Assembly (NCBI RefSeq): GCF_020564935.1 | Contig: NZ_JAJCXB010000015.1 | Location: forward strand, 62,001 to 126,000 | Direction of reading: 5' to 3' | Length of the DNA: 64,000 nt | From: Streptomyces pinistramenti | GTDB lineage: Bacteria; Actinomycetota; Actinomycetes; Streptomycetales; Streptomycetaceae | In this document: one piece after another, positions 7,129-15,954 of the stretch | How the letters are laid out: each line of letters begins with the position of its first letter | Position numbering within the stretch: the first letter of the stretch is position 1 | Made by a program: the position numbers and the translations under genes | The notes under the pieces: model-generated | Database searches by the model: none | Seen by the model: the letters and a program-made list of their open reading frames with translations, nothing else | Told to the model about the DNA's origin: nothing

Positions 7129-8880
7129 ATGCGAAGGTCAGTTCCGGTCGCGGCGACAGCGGCCATCACCAGTGCGGGCCTTTTGCTGGCCGGCTGCAGC
7201 GGGGGCGGCACCTCCGGAAGTTCCGGGGAGGCGAACGCCGCGACCAAGGGCATCGTCAACGTCTCGAACGAGAAGGGCGGCACGCTCAACTACGCGATGA
7301 GCGACACGCCCGAGTCGTTCGACCCCGGCAACACCTACTACGCGTTCGTCTACAACTTCAGCCGCCTCTACGCGCGTTCACTGACCGCCTTCAAGGCGGC
7401 GCCCGGCTCCAAGGGCAACGAACTCGCGCCGGACCTGGCCGAGTCGATGGGCAAGTCCAGCGACGGCGGCAAGACCTGGACGTACAAGATCCGCAAGGGT
7501 CTGAAGTACGACGACGGTTCCGCCATCACCTCGCAGGACGTCAAGTACGCGGTCGAGCGCAGCAACTTCGCCCGTGACACGCTGTCCCTGGGTCCGAACT
7601 ACTTCCAGCAGTTCCTCAAGGACAACGACGGCGACGGCTACAAGGGCCCGTACAAGGACAAGAGCAAGGCCGGCCTGAAGTCCATCGAGACGCCGGACGA
7701 CCAGACCATCGTCTTCCACCTGAAGAAGGCGTTCGCGGAGTTCGACTACCTGGTCAGCGCCCCGCAGACGGCGCCGGTCCCGCAGGACAAGGACAAGGGC
7801 GCGGACTACACCAAGCACGTGGTCTCCTCCGGGTCCTACAAGTTCCAGGACTACCAGGAGGGCAAGCAGCTCACCCTGGTCCGCAACCCGCACTGGGACG
7901 CCAAGACCGACCCGCTGCGCAAGCAGCTGCCCGACAAGATCGTCCTGAAGCTGAAGGTGGCCCAGTCCACCATCGACAAGGACCTGCTGGCCGGCAACAC
8001 CCAGGTCGACATGGCGGGCAAGGGCGTCGACGCGCAGACGCAGGCCCAGCTGCTGACCAACTCCAAGGAGAAGGGCAACACCGACAACGCCCTCGGCCAG
8101 CGGCTCAACTACATGGCGATCAACACCAAGGTGAAGCCGTTCACCAACGTCGAGTGCCGCAAGGCCGTCGAGTACGCCGTCGACAAGAAGGCCGTGCAGA
8201 CCTCGCTCGGCGGCCCGATCCGCGGTGACCTGGCCTCCACGGTCCTGCCGACCGACATCGACGGCTACCAGAAGTACGACCTGTACCCGCAGAAGTACTC
8301 CGGCGACAAGCTGGACCTCACCGAGGCCAAGAAGCACTGGGCCAAGTGCGGCGCCGGCAAGGTCAACACCACGATCCTGGCGCGCAACGACCGCCAGGAA
8401 GAGGTGGACGCGGCGACCTCGGTCGTCGACTCGCTGAAGCAGATCGGCGTCAACGCCAAGATCCAGCAGTACCCGACGAGCAAGTACTTCTCGGACTACG
8501 CCGGTGTGCCGAAGTTCAACCAGAAGAACAACGTCGGCCTGATGATGATGCAGTGGGGCGCCGACTTCCCGACCGGCTACGGCTACCTCCAGCAGATCCT
8601 GCACGGCAAGGCCATCAGCCAGTCCGGCAACTCCAACCTCTCGGAGCTGGACGACCCGGAGATCAACAAGCTGCTCGACGGCGCCGTCGCCAACCCCGAC
8701 AAGGCCGCGCGCGAGAAGGCGTACGCCGAGATCGACAAGAAGGCCATGGAGCAGGCCGCGCTGGTTCCGCTCACCTACTTCAAGGTGCTGAACTACCGCT
8801 CGCCCAAGGCCACCAACCTGGTGTCGACCTCGGCCTACAGCGGTCAGTACGACTACCTCACCATCGGCGTCAAGAAGTAA
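7129..8880 (+). CDS. Peptide-binding lipoprotein, SBP family 5 (DppA/OppA-like)
   Basis: Extracellular receptor of the importer, 583 residues, tethered as a lipoprotein. The signal peptide is MRRSVPVAATAAITSAG with lipobox LLAGC at about residues 21-25. The mature part has the family 5 pattern GGTLNYAMSDTPESFDPG, then RKGLKYDDGSAITSQDVKYAVE, HWDAKTDPLRKQLPDK and a late MMMQWGADFPTGY segment. The ATG at 7129 is preferred to the ATG at 7108 because AAGGGG lies before it and the signal peptide then has normal length. The gene is Lys-rich for this genome, typical of abundant binding proteins. Three 10-bp repeats precede it. It lies 105 bp after the permease gene. Confidence 0.94.
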   Translation: MRRSVPVAATAAITSAGLLLAGCSGGGTSGSSGEANAATKGIVNVSNEKGGTLNYAMSDTPESFDPGNTYYAFVYNFSRLYARSLTAFKAAPGSKGNELAPDLAESMGKSSDGGKTWTYKIRKGLKYDDGSAITSQDVKYAVERSNFARDTLSLGPNYFQQFLKDNDGDGYKGPYKDKSKAGLKSIETPDDQTIVFHLKKAFAEFDYLVSAPQTAPVPQDKDKGADYTKHVVSSGSYKFQDYQEGKQLTLVRNPHWDAKTDPLRKQLPDKIVLKLKVAQSTIDKDLLAGNTQVDMAGKGVDAQTQAQLLTNSKEKGNTDNALGQRLNYMAINTKVKPFTNVECRKAVEYAVDKKAVQTSLGGPIRGDLASTVLPTDIDGYQKYDLYPQKYSGDKLDLTEAKKHWAKCGAGKVNTTILARNDRQEEVDAATSVVDSLKQIGVNAKIQQYPTSKYFSDYAGVPKFNQKNNVGLMMMQWGADFPTGYGYLQQILHGKAISQSGNSNLSELDDPEINKLLDGAVANPDKAAREKAYAEIDKKAMEQAALVPLTYFKVLNYRSPKATNLVSTSAYSGQYDYLTIGVKK

Positions 8881-8956
8881 GCCCCGGAAGGCAGGTGAAG
8901 GCATTGGTGCCCGTCGGCCGGCCGGTCCGGCCCGCGGGCACCGACGCCGCATCCCC

Positions 8957-9967
8957 GTGTTCTCGTACATCATCCGCAGGTTGATCAGCGCGGTGATCCT
9001 GCTGCTGATCGTCAGCGCGGTCACCTTCGGCATCTTCTTCCTGCTGCCGAAGCTCGCCGGGCAGACCACCGACCAACTTGCCCAGCAGTACATCGGCAAG
9101 GCGCCCACACCTGCCGACATCGCCGCGGTGAAGAGGAATCTCGGCCTGGACAAACCCGTGTACGAACAGTACTGGGAGTTCCTCAAGGGCATCTTCGTCG
9201 GCGTGGACTACAAGTTCGGTCCGGAAGCGGCACGCTGCAACGTGCCGTGCTTCGGCTACTCGTTCAAGACCCACATCGAGGTCTGGCCGGAGATCCAGTC
9301 CCGGCTTCCGGTCACCCTCTCGCTCGCCTTCGGCGCGGCGGTCGTCTGGCTGGTCTCCGGCATCACCACCGGCGTGATCTCCGCGCTGCGCCCCGGCTCG
9401 ATCTTCGACCGGCTGTCGATGGGCATCGCGCTGGCCGGCGTCTCGCTGCCGATGTTCTTCACCGGAGCGGTCGCGCTGGCCCTGTTCACCTATCAGTGGC
9501 CGATCTTCGAACGCAGCGACTACGTGCCGCTCTTGGAGAATCCCTTCCTGTGGGCCAGAACGCTGGTCCTGCCCTGGGTGACGTTGGCCTTCCTCTATTC
9601 GGCGCTGTACGCCCGCCTCACCAGAGCCGGGATGATGGAAACCCTCGGCGAGGACTACATCCGTACCGCGCGGGCCAAGGGCCTGGGGGAGCGTACGGTC
9701 GTCGTCCGGCACGGCCTGCGCGCCGCCCTCACGCCCATCGTCACCGTCTTCGGCATGGACCTGGGGCTGCTGCTGGGCGGAGCGCTGATCACCGAACAGG
9801 TCTTCTCGCTGCAAGGGGTGGGCGCCTTCGCGGTGCAGGCGATCACCGACAACGACCTGCCGAAGGTCCTCGGCGTCACGCTGCTCGCCGCGTTCTTCAT
9901 CGTCCTTTGCAACCTGGTGGTGGACGTTCTGTACGCCGCCGTCGATCCGCGGGTGAGGCTCTCGTGA
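8957..9967 (+). CDS. Peptide ABC transporter permease, DppB/OppB type
   Basis: Second membrane subunit of the importer, 336 residues. It opens with MFSYIIRRLISAVILLLIVSA, the standard OppB first helix, and has a large external loop between helices 1 and 2. The EAA-type loop is EDYIRTARAKGLGERTVVVRH, and the protein ends in [13 protein letters not shown] as in the family. The external loop has two cysteines close together (CNVPCFG), probably in an external turn. The GTG at 8957 is chosen from the family N-terminus; the ribosome site is weak (GAAGGCAGGTGAAGG lies further up). It starts 76 bp after the lipoprotein gene, and its TGA overlaps the GTG of the next gene by 4 bases. Confidence 0.92.
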   Translation: MFSYIIRRLISAVILLLIVSAVTFGIFFLLPKLAGQTTDQLAQQYIGKAPTPADIAAVKRNLGLDKPVYEQYWEFLKGIFVGVDYKFGPEAARCNVPCFGYSFKTHIEVWPEIQSRLPVTLSLAFGAAVVWLVSGITTGVISALRPGSIFDRLSMGIALAGVSLPMFFTGAVALALFTYQWPIFERSDYVPLLENPFLWARTLVLPWVTLAFLYSALYARLTRAGMMETLGEDYIRTARAKGLGERTVVVRHGLRAALTPIVTVFGMDLGLLLGGALITEQVFSLQGVGAFAVQAITDNDLPKVLGVTLLAAFFIVLCNLVVDVLYAAVDPRVRLS

Positions 9968-11159
9968 CTGATTCCTCCGAATCCTCCGGAACCTCCGAGG
10001 ACAAGGCCGGCACGGCGTCTTCGGTCGAGCCGGAGCCCGAGGCCGGGACCGTTACCGAGCCCGAGCCCGCGACGGCCCCTGCCACAGCGGCCGGTCCGGT
10101 GCCCGCGGCCGGGAGCGGGATCGCGCCCACCGCCTTCCTCGAAGTGCGGGACCTCCAGGTGCACTTCCCGACCGACGACGGCCTCGTGAAGTCCGTCGAC
10201 GGGCTCTCCTTCGCCCTGGAGAAGGGCAAGACGCTCGGCATCGTCGGCGAGTCGGGCTCCGGCAAGTCCGTCACCTCGCTCGCCGTGATGGGCCTGCACC
10301 GCGCCTCACGGCAGCAGCGCAGCAAGGTCCGGATGTCCGGTGAGATCTGGCTGGACGGCAAGGAACTTGTCGGCGCCGAGCCGGACGAGGTGCGGCGGCT
10401 GCGGGGCCGCGAGATGGCGATGATCTTCCAGGACCCGCTGTCCGCGCTGCACCCCTACTACACGGTCGGCCAGCAGATCGTGGAGGCGTACCGGGTCCAC
10501 AACGACGTCGACAAGAAGACGGCGCGCAAGCGGGCCGTCGAGATGCTCGACCGGGTCGGCATCCCGCAGCCCGACAAGCGGGTGGACGACCATCCGCACC
10601 AGTTCTCCGGCGGTATGCGCCAGCGCGCCATGATCGCGATGGCGCTGGTCAACAACCCGGAACTGCTGATCGCCGACGAGCCGACCACCGCCCTCGACGT
10701 CACCGTCCAGGCGCAGATCCTGGACCTGATCCGCGATCTGCAGAAGGAGTTCGGCTCCGCGGTCGTCATCATCACCCACGACCTGGGGGTGGTGGCCGAG
10801 CTGGCCGACGACCTGCTGGTGATGTACGGCGGCCGGTGCGTCGAACGCGGCCCCGCCGAGCGGATCTTCGCCACGCCGCAGCACCCCTACACCTGGGGCC
10901 TGCTCGGCTCGATGCCGCGGATCGACCGCGATCAGACCGACCGGCTCATCCCGGTCAAGGGCGCGCCGCCCAGCCTGATCAACGTGCCGTCCGGCTGTGC
11001 CTTCCACCCCCGCTGCCCGTACGCGGACGTCCCCAAGGACAACCTCACCCGCACCGTGCGCCCCGAACTCGGCCAGGTCGACGGCGGGCACTTCTCCGCC
11101 TGCCACATGGCGCCGCAGGAGCGGGAGCGTATCTGGACCGAAGAGATTGCGCCGAAGCT

Positions 11160-11163
<4 letters not shown>
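9964..11163 (+). CDS. Peptide ABC transporter ATPase, DppD/OppD type
   Basis: Cytosolic ATPase of 399 residues. After about 50 low-complexity residues rich in Glu/Pro/Ala it has Walker [10 protein letters not shown] (about 95-103), signature [15 protein letters not shown], Walker [13 protein letters not shown] and the switch histidine in IITHDLG. The C-terminal oligopeptide extension carries [11 protein letters not shown] and a final C in FSACHMAP, the cysteine cluster seen in Opp/Dpp ATPases. The GTG at 9964 overlaps the preceding stop (GTGA), implying coupled translation. Its own stop overlaps the next start in the same way, so the two ATPases should be made in similar amounts and act as a heterodimer. 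Confidence 0.95.
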
Positions 11164-12278
<1,115 letters not shown>

Positions 12279-12368
12279 GGACTTGGCAAAGTCCCGGGTA
12301 AAGCGGCGCGGGAGAGTGCAGAGTCGGCACGGTTGCTTCATTCCTCCGTGTGTTCGAAGGGACGGCTC

Positions 12369-13799
12369 ATGGCACTCTCCCGTTCTGCCCGTCGCGGTAC
12401 CCGTCTGCTCGCGCTCGCCACCGCGGTGGCCGCCGCCGCGTCCATCGCCGCAGGGCCCGGCGCATCGGCCGCCGTGCCAGGGGCATCGCCCGGCGCGCCC
12501 GGCGTCGGCGACGCGTACTTCCCGAACCTCGGCAACGGCGGGTTCGACGCCCTGCACTATGACCTGGGCGTCAGCTACCACCCCGACAGCGGCCGCCTCG
12601 ACGGCCGCACGACACTGACCGCCAGGGCCACCCAGAACCTCTCCGCCTTCGACCTCGACCTGCAGAAACTCGATGTCGCCTCGGTCCGGGTCAACGGCCG
12701 CCGGGCGGACTTCAGCAGATCCGGCGACGAGCTGACCGTGCGGCCGGGCGATCCGCTGCTCCGCGGCCGCAAGTTCACCGTGACCGTGGTCTACAGCGGC
12801 GTACCCAAGCCGCTGAGCGGCCCGATCGTCTTCGGGTCCGACTACGGCTGGATGAAGACCAAGGACGGCGTCTTCGTCGCCTGCGAGCCGAACGCCGCCT
12901 CGACGTGGTTCCCCTCCAGCGACCACCCGAGCGACAAGGCGACCTACGACATCCGGATCGACGCGCCCAAGGGCCTGACCGGCGTCTCCAACGGCCGCCT
13001 CGTCGACTCCGGCGAGCGCAACGGCCGTTCGTACGCGCACTGGCGGGAGAGCCGCCCGATGGCGCCGTACCTCGCCACCGCCACCATCGGAAAGTTCGAC
13101 GTCAAGACGGGTACCACACCCGGCGGCACGCCGATCTACGTCGCCACCGACCCGACCCTGCCCACCGGCAAGGTCGACGTCTACGGCGTCACCGCCGCGG
13201 CCACCGACTACTGGTCCGAGCTCTTCGGCCCGTACCCCTTCGAGGAGACCGGCGCGGTCGTCGACGACATGCCGCAGGCCGGCTTCTCGCTGGAGGTGCA
13301 GTCCAAGCCGGTGTACTCGGCGGTCCGCAACGAGACGACGATCGTCCACGAGCTGGCCCACCAGTGGTTCGGCGACTCGGTCTCGGTCAAGCAGTGGAAG
13401 AACATCTGGCTCAACGAGGGCTTCGCGACCTACGCGCAGTGGCTCTGGAGCGAGCACAAGGGCACCAAGAGCGCCCACGACGCGTTCCGCGCGGAGTACG
13501 CGTCGATACCGGCGGGCGACGACTTCTGGAAGATCAAGGTTGGCGACCCGCAGCGCGACACGATGTTCTCCGACTCGGTCTACGAGCGGGGCGCGATGAC
13601 GCTCCAGGCGCTGCGCGAGCGGATCGGCGACAAGGCGTTCTTCCGGCTGCTGCCGGCCTGGACCTCGGCGCACCGCTACGGCAACGCCGAGACCTCGCAG
13701 TTCATCGCGCTCGCCGAGAAGATCTCGGGACAGCGGCTTGGTGACCTCTTCACCACCTGGCTCCACACGCCGGAGCGGCCCGAGCTGCCGGGCAAGTAG
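12369..13799 (+). CDS. Secreted M1-family aminopeptidase, short form
   Basis: Zinc aminopeptidase, 476 residues, exported by a Sec-type signal (MALSRSARRGTRLLALATAV to about residue 34). It has the M1 N-terminal beta domain and the catalytic motif HELAHQW with H327, E328 and H331, plus the third zinc ligand E350 in NEGFATY, the exact HEXXH-X18-E spacing. The substrate-binding GxMEN motif is replaced by SLEVQ about 30 residues before HELAH, keeping the glutamate. It lacks the long C-terminal helical domain of PepN-type enzymes. The ATG at 12369 follows GAAGGGACGG; an upstream TTG is rejected. Next to a peptide importer it could release amino acids or short peptides outside the cell (inferred). 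Confidence 0.92.
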   Translation: MALSRSARRGTRLLALATAVAAAASIAAGPGASAAVPGASPGAPGVGDAYFPNLGNGGFDALHYDLGVSYHPDSGRLDGRTTLTARATQNLSAFDLDLQKLDVASVRVNGRRADFSRSGDELTVRPGDPLLRGRKFTVTVVYSGVPKPLSGPIVFGSDYGWMKTKDGVFVACEPNAASTWFPSSDHPSDKATYDIRIDAPKGLTGVSNGRLVDSGERNGRSYAHWRESRPMAPYLATATIGKFDVKTGTTPGGTPIYVATDPTLPTGKVDVYGVTAAATDYWSELFGPYPFEETGAVVDDMPQAGFSLEVQSKPVYSAVRNETTIVHELAHQWFGDSVSVKQWKNIWLNEGFATYAQWLWSEHKGTKSAHDAFRAEYASIPAGDDFWKIKVGDPQRDTMFSDSVYERGAMTLQALRERIGDKAFFRLLPAWTSAHRYGNAETSQFIALAEKISGQRLGDLFTTWLHTPERPELPGK

Positions 13800-13801
13800 C
13801 C

Positions 13802-13844
13802 GGGCGGGCCGGGGCCCGTCAGTCCGCCGTGCCCCGGCCGCCCT
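13802..13844. terminator. Bidirectional terminator between convergent genes
   Basis: Inverted repeat GCCGGGGC (13808-13815) / GCCCCGGC (13831-13838), extended outward by GGGCGG/CCGCCC with one bulge. It lies between the 3' ends of the aminopeptidase and the leftward channel gene and overlaps the latter's last codons. Confidence 0.7.
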
Positions 13845-14448
13845 TCAGCTGCTGCGGCCGGGGCAGGTGCAGTCCGAGGTAGACCGCGGCCATCCGCAGG
13901 GCGAAGACCAGACCGGCCGATGCCGCGGTCGCCGCGGTGCCGTTGACGCCGAGGTGGTGCAGCGCCAGCAGGCAGCAGCCGCCGGCCAGGGCGGCGATGG
14001 CGTAGACGTCCTCGCGCAGCAGCAGCGGAGGGAACTCCCCGCACAGCACGTCCCGGACGACCTCGCCCGTCACGCCGGTCAGCACCGCGAGGATGATCAC
14101 GGCGAGCGGGGTGGCGCCCGCGTCGATGGCGGCGCGGGCGCCGATCACGGTGACGACGGCGAGCCCGGCGGCGTCGACGACCAGCAGGGACTTGTGCGGC
14201 AGGGTCCGGAAGCGCAGATAGATCATGGTGCCGACGCCGACGCAGATGATCACTGTCAGCAGTACCCAGTCGTGGGTCCAGTACAGCGGATGCCGGTTGA
14301 GGATGAGATCGCGCAGCGTGCCGCCGGAGATCGAGGCGGCGAAGGCGAGCACCAGGCCGCCGAAGGGATCCATGTTGGCGCGGTACGCGGCCAGCACTCC
14401 GCTCGCGGCGAAGGCGGCGACGCCGACCAGGTAGAGCACGTGAAGCAT
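13819..14448 (-). CDS. TRIC-type cation channel / UPF0126 membrane protein
   Basis: Membrane protein of 209 residues made of two UPF0126 repeats, each of about three helices. Repeat one holds GLVLAFAASISGGTLRDLIL and repeat two holds LTGVTGEVVRDVLCGEFP; the GGTLRD and GEVVRD motifs mark the kinked pore helices of the trimeric intracellular cation channel family. In bacteria these homotrimers conduct monovalent cations; the physiological role is unclear. The ATG at 14448 begins MLHVLYLVGVAAFAASG, directly the first helix. It is divergent from the thioesterase gene with 96 bp between them, where a palindromic operator candidate lies. Three cysteines (C in VIICVG, CC in GGCCLLA) are in membrane regions. 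Confidence 0.9.
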   Translation of the reverse strand: MLHVLYLVGVAAFAASGVLAAYRANMDPFGGLVLAFAASISGGTLRDLILNRHPLYWTHDWVLLTVIICVGVGTMIYLRFRTLPHKSLLVVDAAGLAVVTVIGARAAIDAGATPLAVIILAVLTGVTGEVVRDVLCGEFPPLLLREDVYAIAALAGGCCLLALHHLGVNGTAATAASAGLVFALRMAAVYLGLHLPRPQQLKGGRGTAD

Positions 14449-14508
14449 GGCGGAATCATCGCAGGCCCAGGAGGTGCCGTGGCCGGATGTGTGCCATCAA
14501 AGTGACAC

Positions 14509-14520
14509 TACCGGTCGGTA
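14509..14520. promoter_or_regulatory. Palindromic operator candidate in divergent promoter
   Basis: TACCG-GT-CGGTA is a perfect inverted repeat of 5 bp around 2 bases, resembling many TetR-family half-site pairs. It lies 24 bp before the ATG of the thioesterase gene and 61 bp before that of the channel gene. A TAGCGT -10-like box (14532-14537) follows. No TetR gene is adjacent, so the regulator is unknown. Confidence 0.45.
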
Positions 14521-14544
14521 ACTGTTCGGTGTAGCGTGCATGCC

Positions 14545-15393
14545 ATGGCTACGGTGACCCCAGGTAACAGCGAGTTCGACCGCGATACGGCGGTCGTGCG
14601 CCGCGCCCCCGGCGTCTACGACGCCCGGCTCCCGGCCGGCTGGACGGTCGTCCACGCGGTCAACGGCGGCTTCCTGCTCGCCCTGATGGGCCGCGCCCTG
14701 GGCGACACCCTGCCGCACCCGGACCCGTTCTCCGTCACCGCGCACTACCTGACCGCCTCGGTCCCGGGGCCGGCCGTCATACGCACCGAGGTGGTCCGCA
14801 CCGGCCGGACGATGTCCACCGGCGCCGCCACCCTCGTGCAGTTCACGGAGGACGGCACCGAGGTCGAGCGGCTGCGGGTGCTCGGGGCCTACGGCGACCT
14901 CGACGCGCTGCCCGACGACGTCCGCACCAGCGCCAAGCCGCCCGCGCTGCCCCCGTACGAACACTGCCTGGGTGCCGACAGCGCGCCCGGAGGGCAGCCG
15001 CCGATACCCGGCAGCACCTCCATCGCCGACCGGCTGGCGGTGCGGCTGGATCCGGCCACCGCCGGCTGGGCGGTCGGCGCCCCCTCCGGCAAGGGCGAGA
15101 TGCGCGGCTGGTTCGGCCTCGCCGACGGGCGCGACCACGACCCGCTGTCCCTCCTGCTGGCCGTCGACGGCATGCCGCCCACCGCCTTCGACCTGGGCCT
15201 GTCCGGCTGGGTGCCGACCGTGGAACTCACCACCCACATCCGCTGCCGCCCGGCTCCCGGCCCGCTGCGGGTCGTCCTGAGCACCCGTAATCTCGCGGGC
15301 GGCTTCCTGGAGGAGGACGGCGAGATCTGGGACTCCCAGGACCGCCTCGTCGCCCAATCCCGCCAGCTGGCACGGGCGTTGCTCGACAGTTGA
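14545..15393 (+). CDS. Acyl-CoA thioesterase family protein (double hotdog)
   Basis: Product of 282 residues with a two-hotdog layout of the TesB/thioesterase superfamily. The first half carries GWTVVHAVNGGFLLALMGRA and DPFSVTAHYLTASVPGPA; the second half carries GWFGLADGRDHDPLSLLLAVDG and ELTTHIRCRPAPGPLRV. It ends with the typical GGFLEEDGEIWDSQDRLVAQSRQLA strand pair, the conserved tail of this family. It should hydrolyse acyl-CoA thioesters in the cytosol; the preferred chain is unknown. The ATG at 14545 is 7 nt after TAGCGT, suggesting a leaderless message; a GTG three codons earlier is possible. A strong terminator follows 7 bp after the stop. Confidence 0.85.
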   Translation: MATVTPGNSEFDRDTAVVRRAPGVYDARLPAGWTVVHAVNGGFLLALMGRALGDTLPHPDPFSVTAHYLTASVPGPAVIRTEVVRTGRTMSTGAATLVQFTEDGTEVERLRVLGAYGDLDALPDDVRTSAKPPALPPYEHCLGADSAPGGQPPIPGSTSIADRLAVRLDPATAGWAVGAPSGKGEMRGWFGLADGRDHDPLSLLLAVDGMPPTAFDLGLSGWVPTVELTTHIRCRPAPGPLRVVLSTRNLAGGFLEEDGEIWDSQDRLVAQSRQLARALLDS

Positions 15394-15399
15394 CACCCT

Positions 15400-15423
15400 G
15401 GGCACCCGCCCCCGCGGGTGCCC
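15400..15423 (+). terminator. Intrinsic-type terminator after the thioesterase gene
   Basis: Perfect 10-bp inverted repeat GGGCACCCGC / GCGGGTGCCC with a CCCC loop, starting 7 bp after the stop codon. There is no U-run, as is common in streptomycetes. A second weaker repeat (GTAGCG...CGCTAC) follows at about 15426-15456. Confidence 0.75.
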
Positions 15424-15513
15424 CCGTAGCGCCCGCGGCCGAGGTCGCGTCCGCTACGTCTCCGGCGCAAAAGAGAGACCACATTCCGCCGCGCCCGTGT
15501 CAGACTGATCGAC

Positions 15514-15954
15514 ATGGGGGACGTAGCACTCAGCATCGATGACGGCACTGTCGTATGGCTGCGGGCCACACCCGCCGCCCCGGCCGAAGGGCACCGGCCT
15601 GCCGAGGGCGACGGCGGTCAACAGCATGGCAGTGACAGCGAGTTGGAACTTCCCGAAGGCTTCGGGTCGGCGCTGCCGGTCAGCGTCGACAGCCGGCTGC
15701 ACCGCACGCTCACCCGCAGCGGCGAAGTGCTCGAAGAGGCCCTGCGGCCGCTCGGCAGCGTGCTCGGGCAGATCCACCGCTCGATCGCGGACAGCAGCCA
15801 CCACCCGGACGAGGTCACCGTCCAGTTCGGCGTCACTCTCGGCTCCGACCTGAAGCTCGGGGTGTTCTCCGGCAAGGGCGACGCCAGCTTCACCGTCTCC
15901 GCCACCTGGAAGCTCGGCAGCGACGCGGGTGAGACCGGCGGGACGACGCCGTGA
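15514..15954 (+). CDS. Trypsin-co-occurring domain protein (Trypco1, CU044_2847 family)
   Basis: Small cytosolic protein of 146 residues. The C-terminal half shows the Trypco1 pattern: RSGEVLEEALRPLGSVLGQI helix, then DEVTVQFGVTLGSDLKLGVF, FTVSATWKLG strands. A variable Gly/Gln-rich insert separates the first strand (VALSIDDGTVVWLRA). This domain is named for its habit of occurring next to trypsin-like genes in predicted conflict systems, and that is exactly the case here: its stop overlaps the start of the trypsin-VMAP gene as GTGA. It probably acts as an adaptor or regulator of the protease, but no biochemical function is established. The ATG at 15514 lies 7 nt after a CAGACT box. Confidence 0.88.
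   Translation: MGDVALSIDDGTVVWLRATPAAPAEGHRPAEGDGGQQHGSDSELELPEGFGSALPVSVDSRLHRTLTRSGEVLEEALRPLGSVLGQIHRSIADSSHHPDEVTVQFGVTLGSDLKLGVFSGKGDASFTVSATWKLGSDAGETGGTTP

Noticed and set aside
12333..12368. TTG at 12333 as the aminopeptidase start
   Set aside because: It would add 12 residues before a complete signal peptide and lacks a ribosome site; the ATG at 12369 has GAAGGGACGG in place.
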